From Candidatus Hydrogenedentota bacterium (GTDB taxonomy: Bacteria > Hydrogenedentota > Hydrogenedentia > Hydrogenedentales > SLHB01), in NCBI GenBank assembly GCA_035416745.1, contig DAOLNV010000067.1, positions 1-28,465 on the forward strand: a stretch of 28,465 nucleotides of DNA, read 5' to 3'. Positions 23,927-28,465 of the stretch are shown piece by piece. Under the pieces are notes generated by a model. The model was not told the origin of the DNA, ran no database searches, and was given only the letters and a program-made list of their open reading frames with translations. How positions within the stretch are numbered: the first letter of the stretch is position 1; every line of letters starts with the position of its first letter. The position numbers were made by a program, and so were the translations under genes.

Positions 23927-25480
23927 TTATCCTTGGTCTGCCTCTTCATAGTCCAGGTGGGTCAGGAGATCGGTACGCCCGCGCAGCGCGGCGACCGAAT
24001 CCAGGCCCAGACGATAGAGAATGTCGACCAGCATGTCACGCCATGCGGAATACATGTTGACAAGCCGCTGCGTGCACCATTCGATGGTGACCATTTCGAG
24101 AAGCTCGTGATCCGTCGTGCAGATGCCGCGCGGACATCCGCGCCCGCTTTCGCAACAGCCGCAACGGATACATTCGAGGGCCACGAGCTCGGCGGTCCCG
24201 ATAACCACGCCGTCAGCGCCCAGTGCGATGGCCTTGGCAACATCGGCTGGGGTTCGTACGCCGCCGCTCACAATGAGCGTGATTTCGTCGCGGGCGCCTT
24301 CCTGTTCGAGAAACTGGTGGCAGGTGTTGATCGCGTATTCAATGGGCATCGCGATGTTCTTCTTGGCGATGTTCGGGGCCGCGCCCGTACCGCCATAGCT
24401 GCCGTCAATATGCACGATATGGGCCCCCGCGCAATACACGCCAACGGCGACCATGTCCACATCACCCGGGGAGGAGACCTTGGCGGAAAGCAGCGCACGC
24501 GGGTTGACGTGGGCTATCCAGTCGAGATGCTTCTTGTGGTCTTCGATGGAGTAGACGCTGTGGAACGGGAAGGGCGAAAACAGCGACGTGCCGACGACGG
24601 CTTCGCGCATGGCGGCCACCTCGGGCGTATTCTTGTCGCCGAGGAGATGGCCTCCCAAACCGGGCTTGGCGCCCTGGGCATATTTGAACTCGACGATGCG
24701 CGCGCGTTTGATGGTTTCCTCGCGGACCCCGAACAGGCCGGTTGCCACCTGCGTAATCATGTGGTCGGCGTATGGGATCATGCGCTCGGGATATCCTCCC
24801 TCGCCGGTACAACTGAAGGAGTTCCACGCCTTGGCCACGCGCGCCTTTGCGAGCAACGCCCGGATGTTGGTCGAGCCGAACGACATGCCGCCGCCGTACC
24901 AGGGCACGTCAATCTTGACCTTGGGCCGGCTGTCTTTTCGCCGGTTCAAGAGAAGCTCGGTCGAAATGTCTTCTTTCCGCAAGTCCCTGGGTGGCGCTTC
25001 AGGGAACCGGAAACGGAGCTTGTCAAATCCGCCGCCGGACGCGCCCACTTCGGATTCGAGATGCGACGGAGGGCACTGACCGGTCTCGGCCATTGCCCAA
25101 GTGCTGGCGAGCAGGTCAGGCGTCCATCGGTAATCGCCCAATGTTTCAAAGGCGGGATTGGTGGATAGGGACAGAGCGCCCGACGGGCACGCCGAGATGC
25201 AGAAGTGGTCCGTCTTCTCACAATCCGGCCCGATACACCGGTAATCGAAGGGGCGGATGGGCTGCCGATAACCAGCGGGGCGCTTGTGTACGCCGTGCGG
25301 ACACAGGGTCACGCAGGTGCCGCAGGCGGTACAACTGGAATCACGATACACGCGGAACTTGCCCAGCTCGTTGCGGTAGCGCGGCGGCGCGGGATGCACG
25401 TCGCGCCGGACTTCTGCGTACTGAGGATGAGTCGCGAACATGTCCGCCGATTCCGGGTGGCTGGGCGCAATCGTGCTCAT
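23927..25480 (-). CDS. FMN-binding glutamate synthase domain protein with N-terminal ferredoxin
   Basis: This is the archaeal-type stand-alone GltB synthase domain, which adds ammonia to 2-oxoglutarate at FMN. The 517-residue product starts with two [4Fe-4S] motifs (Cys50/53/56/60 and Cys82/87/94/98). It continues with the FMN-domain motifs GEGGYPE (226-232), QGAKPGLGG (269-277), DGSYGGTGAAP (359-369) and SGGVRTPADVAKA (405-417). A C-terminal cluster region has Cys437/440/442/443/449/454 and ends in CPRGICTTD, the equivalent of the GltB [3Fe-4S] site. All core motifs are intact, so activity is plausible. The gene begins six nt after the stop of its divergent paralogue. The Shine-Dalgarno GGAGG is only two nt from the ATG, which may lower initiation or favour coupling. 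Confidence 0.9.
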   Translation of the reverse strand: MSTIAPSHPESADMFATHPQYAEVRRDVHPAPPRYRNELGKFRVYRDSSCTACGTCVTLCPHGVHKRPAGYRQPIRPFDYRCIGPDCEKTDHFCISACPSGALSLSTNPAFETLGDYRWTPDLLASTWAMAETGQCPPSHLESEVGASGGGFDKLRFRFPEAPPRDLRKEDISTELLLNRRKDSRPKVKIDVPWYGGGMSFGSTNIRALLAKARVAKAWNSFSCTGEGGYPERMIPYADHMITQVATGLFGVREETIKRARIVEFKYAQGAKPGLGGHLLGDKNTPEVAAMREAVVGTSLFSPFPFHSVYSIEDHKKHLDWIAHVNPRALLSAKVSSPGDVDMVAVGVYCAGAHIVHIDGSYGGTGAAPNIAKKNIAMPIEYAINTCHQFLEQEGARDEITLIVSGGVRTPADVAKAIALGADGVVIGTAELVALECIRCGCCESGRGCPRGICTTDHELLEMVTIEWCTQRLVNMYSAWRDMLVDILYRLGLDSVAALRGRTDLLTHLDYEEADQG

Positions 25481-25486
25481 CGCCTC

Positions 25487-26872
25487 CTACACTCCCTTCT
25501 TGCGTTTGCCGAACAGGCGGCCAAAGGTCGCGGCTTCCAGGTCCTCGAAGAACATGCAGCGTCCCGTTTCTCCGCGCAACCGCCTCACTTCGCGGATGCC
25601 CATCGCGCCGAGCATCTCAAGCAACTGGTTGGTCCAGGCGCCTATCATGTTCACGATGCGTTGGGTGCCGTAGGCCTCATCAAAGTCCCCCAGGTGCGCC
25701 GGGCAGACTTCCCCGCGCGCGCATTCGCCGCACAGGCGGCATTCAAGCGCGATCATCAACGGGAGGTCGATAGCCACGAGATCCGCGCCGCAGATAATAG
25801 CCTTGGCGACGTGTTCCGCCTGGGCGATCCCGCCGGACGCGATCAGGGTGACCATGTCGCGTATGCCTTCCTTCACCAGGGCGCGGTGGATTTCGCGAAG
25901 GACGTCGCGCATATGGCGCGCACCCGGCCCGGCGAGTTCGCGGCCGCGGGGATCAAACACCAGGTGAACCACTTCCGCCCCTTCGCGCGTTAACTCGCAA
26001 ACCTGACGCGCGGCGCCGGGCGTCGCTTCGAGGCGTATGGCCAGCAGACGGCCTGGATTCTCCGTTTTGAGGCGGGTTTGAACGGCCATGACGCCCTCGC
26101 TGTACGGGGCCATAATGATCGGGGCGTTCGTGCGGCCGACGTTTTGCCCGTCGTACAGTGGAATGACATGGCCCCCATCCAGCGAGATACCTTCCGGTAA
26201 GACATCGGCGTCGACGGCAAAAAGCGTGCCCAGAGCGGAGGCCGCCTTGGCAACAGAGCGGAGGACTGCGCCCCTCTGGAAGCGGGCGGGGATAGTCTCG
26301 AAAATGATGGGAATGGGTATTTCCATCAAGGCTGGGGGCGTAACGGTCAGACGCTCATTGTCAAAAGAAAGGCAGGGCAGCGCGCGCCCAATGTCGACGC
26401 TGGTGCTGATGTATTCGCGTCCGTGGATTCCGTCCCGCGTAGGGCGGACGATCTCCGACATATCCGTCCACATCGAGTCGAAATCCGGGCCCGAAAAGGG
26501 GCCGCCGTAACCGGAACCAGACACGGGGATATTGCCGGTCTCGGCCTGGTACCAGTTGGACATGATGATGTCGGGCGTGTAGTAGGCATCGCCGAGCCGC
26601 TCATATTCAGGGTTGACGACACGTGTGAGAATGCCTTTGGTGCAGTTCTGAACGCAGAGCAGGCAGCCTTTGCACTGATAAATGTAGTCAAGATAGCCGA
26701 TTTCCTGGCGGAGGGCATCGGCTTCATCTCGGTAGAACCCGTACACGCAGGCGCGCTTGACGCAGTTGTGACAGCCGGAACAATCCTCACGCCAATCGAC
26801 CACGCCCAGTTTTCCAGGGGGCCGCTGGCGGGGCGGAGCGGGGTGCGTATGGATATGGTACTTGGCGGGCAC
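25487..26872 (-). CDS. Divergent paralogue of the glutamate synthase FMN-domain protein
   Basis: This 461-residue protein is collinear with the next gene. It shares HPAPPR near the start and two [4Fe-4S] motifs (Cys31/34/37/42 and Cys67/70/73/77). It also has NPEYERLGDAYYTPD against NPAFETLGDYRWTPD, IASGGIAQAEHVAKA, and a C-terminal cysteine set (378/381/384/390) followed by QRIVNM. The central motifs for FMN and substrate (GEGG, QGAKPG, DGxxGGTGAAP) are not recognisable, so it is probably not an ordinary synthase. It may be a structural or electron-transfer partner. The GTG at 26872, two nt after the metF stop with GGAGG (26883-26887) ten nt upstream, is the likely start; a frame open to 26941 adds only Arg/Gly-rich sequence overlapping metF. 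Confidence 0.82.
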   Translation of the reverse strand: MPAKYHIHTHPAPPRQRPPGKLGVVDWREDCSGCHNCVKRACVYGFYRDEADALRQEIGYLDYIYQCKGCLLCVQNCTKGILTRVVNPEYERLGDAYYTPDIIMSNWYQAETGNIPVSGSGYGGPFSGPDFDSMWTDMSEIVRPTRDGIHGREYISTSVDIGRALPCLSFDNERLTVTPPALMEIPIPIIFETIPARFQRGAVLRSVAKAASALGTLFAVDADVLPEGISLDGGHVIPLYDGQNVGRTNAPIIMAPYSEGVMAVQTRLKTENPGRLLAIRLEATPGAARQVCELTREGAEVVHLVFDPRGRELAGPGARHMRDVLREIHRALVKEGIRDMVTLIASGGIAQAEHVAKAIICGADLVAIDLPLMIALECRLCGECARGEVCPAHLGDFDEAYGTQRIVNMIGAWTNQLLEMLGAMGIREVRRLRGETGRCMFFEDLEAATFGRLFGKRKKGV

Positions 26873-26874
26873 GG

Positions 26875-27792
26875 CTAGCGGGCCTCCAGCCCGGAGCGTT
26901 GAATGATCTCGAGGACGGCTTCTTCGTCGTCCTCCGCGCATATTTGAAAACCTCGGATGCCCTTCGATGCGCTGATTTGCTTGATGGTTTCGACCGCGAG
27001 CTCGATGCCGGCGGCACGCTGCGCTTCTTTTCCTCCCGCGGCGGCTAAACGGTCAAGCTGGGCCTGCGGCACCATCGGTAAGGGCCTGCCCGATGCAAAT
27101 GCTTTGGCCTTTTCGGCGTCGAGCAGGGGATGGATTCCGGCCAGGATTGCGGTCTTCTGCGGAAGTCCGCGCTGCGAGGCGGCTTCCCACCACGCGCAAA
27201 AACGCGGCACGTCAAACACGGGCTGCGTGATAAGAAACTGCGCGCCCGCCAGCACTTTCTTCGATGCCTTGATGAGCTGCATTTCCTGAGGGTCGGCAAA
27301 AGGGGACGCCACGCCGCCAACGCAGAACGGCCCCGCGTTCTCGATGCGCGTCTTGCTCACCACGGAGGCATCCGTCCCCAGGTTCGTCAAAGCCGCAATC
27401 AACTGAACGGAATCTATGTCGAACACGTTCTTGGCTGAGGGACAAATGCCCAAGGTCTGGTGGGTGCCGCTGGTGCACAGGATGTTGCGAACCCCCATGG
27501 CTTGCGCCCCAAGGCAACTGGCGATAAGCGCCAGGCGGTTGCGGTCGCGCGTGACGAGGTGCATGATGGGCTCGGCGCCTTCAGCAGCCAGGACTGCTGA
27601 TGCAGCCAGCGCCGACATACACACGCCATGCCGGTTATCGCTCACGCCGACGGCGTGCACTTTTCCTGCAAACCGCTTCGCGGCAGCGCGCACGGGGGCG
27701 GGGTCACCGCTCCTTGGCGGAACGATCTCGACGACAAGTAGCGGCTCGCCTGACAGGATCTTCTCCTGGAACCTGGTTTCGCTCACAATCAT
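26875..27792 (-). CDS. metF: MetF-type methylenetetrahydrofolate reductase flavoprotein
   Basis: MetF reduces methylene-THF to methyl-THF at FAD, or the reverse. The 305-residue product is a full-length MTHFR TIM barrel. It has VEIVPPRSGD with the conserved acidic Glu22, VSDNRHG, HLVTRDRNRLAL, a NILCTSGTHQ loop, VFDIDSVQL, and AGAQFLITQPVFD (residues about 180-192). In the usual enzymes the loop reads TGDH...GDHP; here both Asp are replaced (Thr110 and Ile116), which may change flavin or partner chemistry. The ATG at 27792 with AAGGT (27801-27805) eight nt upstream is chosen; the GTG at 27795 is possible. It is the second gene of the operon; its usual partner metV is the last. The absence of a fused MetV domain agrees with the acetogen type. 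Confidence 0.9.
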   Translation of the reverse strand: MIVSETRFQEKILSGEPLLVVEIVPPRSGDPAPVRAAAKRFAGKVHAVGVSDNRHGVCMSALAASAVLAAEGAEPIMHLVTRDRNRLALIASCLGAQAMGVRNILCTSGTHQTLGICPSAKNVFDIDSVQLIAALTNLGTDASVVSKTRIENAGPFCVGGVASPFADPQEMQLIKASKKVLAGAQFLITQPVFDVPRFCAWWEAASQRGLPQKTAILAGIHPLLDAEKAKAFASGRPLPMVPQAQLDRLAAAGGKEAQRAAGIELAVETIKQISASKGIRGFQICAEDDEEAVLEIIQRSGLEAR

Positions 27793-27866
27793 CACCTTCT
27801 ACCTTAGAACCCTCTTTCCAAATAAGTTGCATCTTTCACCAGGGGTCAACGGCCCGCCCCTGATCG

Positions 27867-28313
27867 TCACGTTGCCGTATCTGTCGTGGCCTCTGAAACG
27901 GGTTGCCGCGCCGTGCAAAGCGGACTCTCCCGCAGCGCACACAAATCCTTTACCGCACCTTGGATGAGGTTTTCGAGGTTATCTTGCGGTCCACACTGGA
28001 GAAGCGCGGCCCTTTGCGGCTCGAGGCCGATTTCCTCCAGCAGCCGTTGGACGGTTAGCATCCGTATCTCCGCGCGGTAGTTGCCTTGGGCAAGGCGGCA
28101 ATCTCCCCGGGGACACGTCACCACCAGGAGACCTTGCGCGCCCCCCTCGAGGGCATGGAACAGGTATTGCGCGTCAACCTTGCCGCTGCAGGGGAGTTCA
28201 ATGACTCGAACGTGAACACCATCTTGCGTCCACTGACGCGGCACGGATGTGCCCGTGGGAATACACCGATGGCAGATGAACACCAGGATCTCTGACGTGC
28301 TGGCCTCAGTCAT
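27867..28313 (-). CDS. MvhD/FlpD-like [2Fe-2S] protein (copy 2, first gene of operon)
   Basis: The 148-residue product belongs to the same MvhD family as the protein upstream of MetV. It keeps the cysteine pattern: ICHRC with Cys14/Cys17, LPCSGK with Cys42, and TCPRGDC with Cys67/Cys72. Sequence identity with copy 1 is limited, and it is shorter at the C-terminus. It probably carries a [2Fe-2S] cluster and connects a different donor or acceptor to the complex, for example MetF or the glutamate-synthase part. It is the first gene behind the consensus promoter and is separated from metF by 71 nt, the largest gap in the operon. The Shine-Dalgarno is weak. Confidence 0.87.
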   Translation of the reverse strand: MTEASTSEILVFICHRCIPTGTSVPRQWTQDGVHVRVIELPCSGKVDAQYLFHALEGGAQGLLVVTCPRGDCRLAQGNYRAEIRMLTVQRLLEEIGLEPQRAALLQCGPQDNLENLIQGAVKDLCALRESPLCTARQPVSEATTDTAT

Positions 28314-28356
28314 CGCGCTTTTGTGCCCTGTCCTACAAGAACATACACTTCAATCT

Positions 28357-28406
28357 GACAACTTCAACGCCGGGATTTTGCTAGCGTCCTGCGGAAGAGA
28401 CAACTT
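28357..28406. repeat. Two direct 8-mers in the operon leader
   Basis: GACAACTT occurs at 28357-28364 and again at 28399-28406, both in the leader between the promoter and the first gene, with starts 42 nt apart (about four helical turns). This spacing would suit a regulator binding both sites on one face of the DNA. With only eight bases it could be chance. Confidence 0.25.
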
Positions 28407-28431
28407 GGACTCATCGCCGCTAAGTGGCTGG

Positions 28432-28461
28432 ATTATAGGCATATTCCGAAGCTCCTGTCAA
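28432..28461 (-). promoter_or_regulatory. Consensus sigma-70 promoter of the hdr-met-glt operon
   Basis: On the minus strand the sequence reads TTGACA (28461-28456), an 18-nt spacer, and TATAAT (28437-28432); both hexamers match the consensus in full. The transcript would start near 28425 and leave a leader of about 110 nt before the first MvhD-like gene. This predicts strong, housekeeping expression unless a repressor acts. No riboswitch was recognised in the leader. Confidence 0.75.
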
Positions 28462-28465
28462 AACC

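Overview
The window is bacterial, GC-rich and gene-dense. It carries multiheme nitrite reductase genes, several exported carbohydrate-active proteins and a long acetogen-like redox operon. Tat/Sec-exported sugar isomerase, PIG-L and propeller proteins together with NrfHA suggest a Planctomycetota/PVC-like or Hydrogenedentota-like lineage. That placement is inference; no rRNA or other marker is present, and I see no tRNA, CRISPR array or insertion sequence.

Left part (1-4631): a plus-strand nrfH-nrfA pair (membrane tetraheme quinol dehydrogenase plus pentaheme ammonia-forming nitrite reductase), followed by a small membrane protein. Facing them on the minus strand is an Uup-type ABC-F ATPase.

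Middle part (4632-14057): a loose set of exported proteins, probably for plant-type polysaccharides. It holds a GH36-like alpha-galactosidase, a remnant of a secreted protein, a five-bladed-propeller glycosidase-like protein, a Tat-exported sugar isomerase/epimerase-like TIM barrel, an unusual fusion of a PIG-L deacetylase to a PL11-type rhamnogalacturonan lyase, and an O-methyltransferase with a signal peptide. No transporter or regulator accompanies them here.

Right part (14058-28465): one minus-strand operon of ten genes with overlapping or nearly touching ends, except for a 71-nt gap after the first gene. It lies behind a consensus sigma-70 promoter (TTGACA, 18 nt, TATAAT). In transcription order it encodes MvhD-like protein, MetF, a divergent glutamate-synthase FMN-domain protein, a canonical glutamate-synthase FMN-domain protein, a glutamine amidotransferase-GXGXG protein, HdrC, HdrB, a 1514-residue HdrA with an inserted GltD/NfnB-like NAD(P)H oxidoreductase, a second MvhD, and MetV. 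This is the MetFV-HdrABC-MvhD set known from acetogens such as Moorella, combined with all the parts of a glutamate synthase. The arrangement suggests a flavin-based electron-bifurcating or confurcating assembly that links one-carbon (methylene-THF/methyl-THF) chemistry, NAD(P)H, low-potential electrons and possibly glutamine/glutamate. It is the most notable content of the window. The MetF in it has also lost normally conserved Asp residues.
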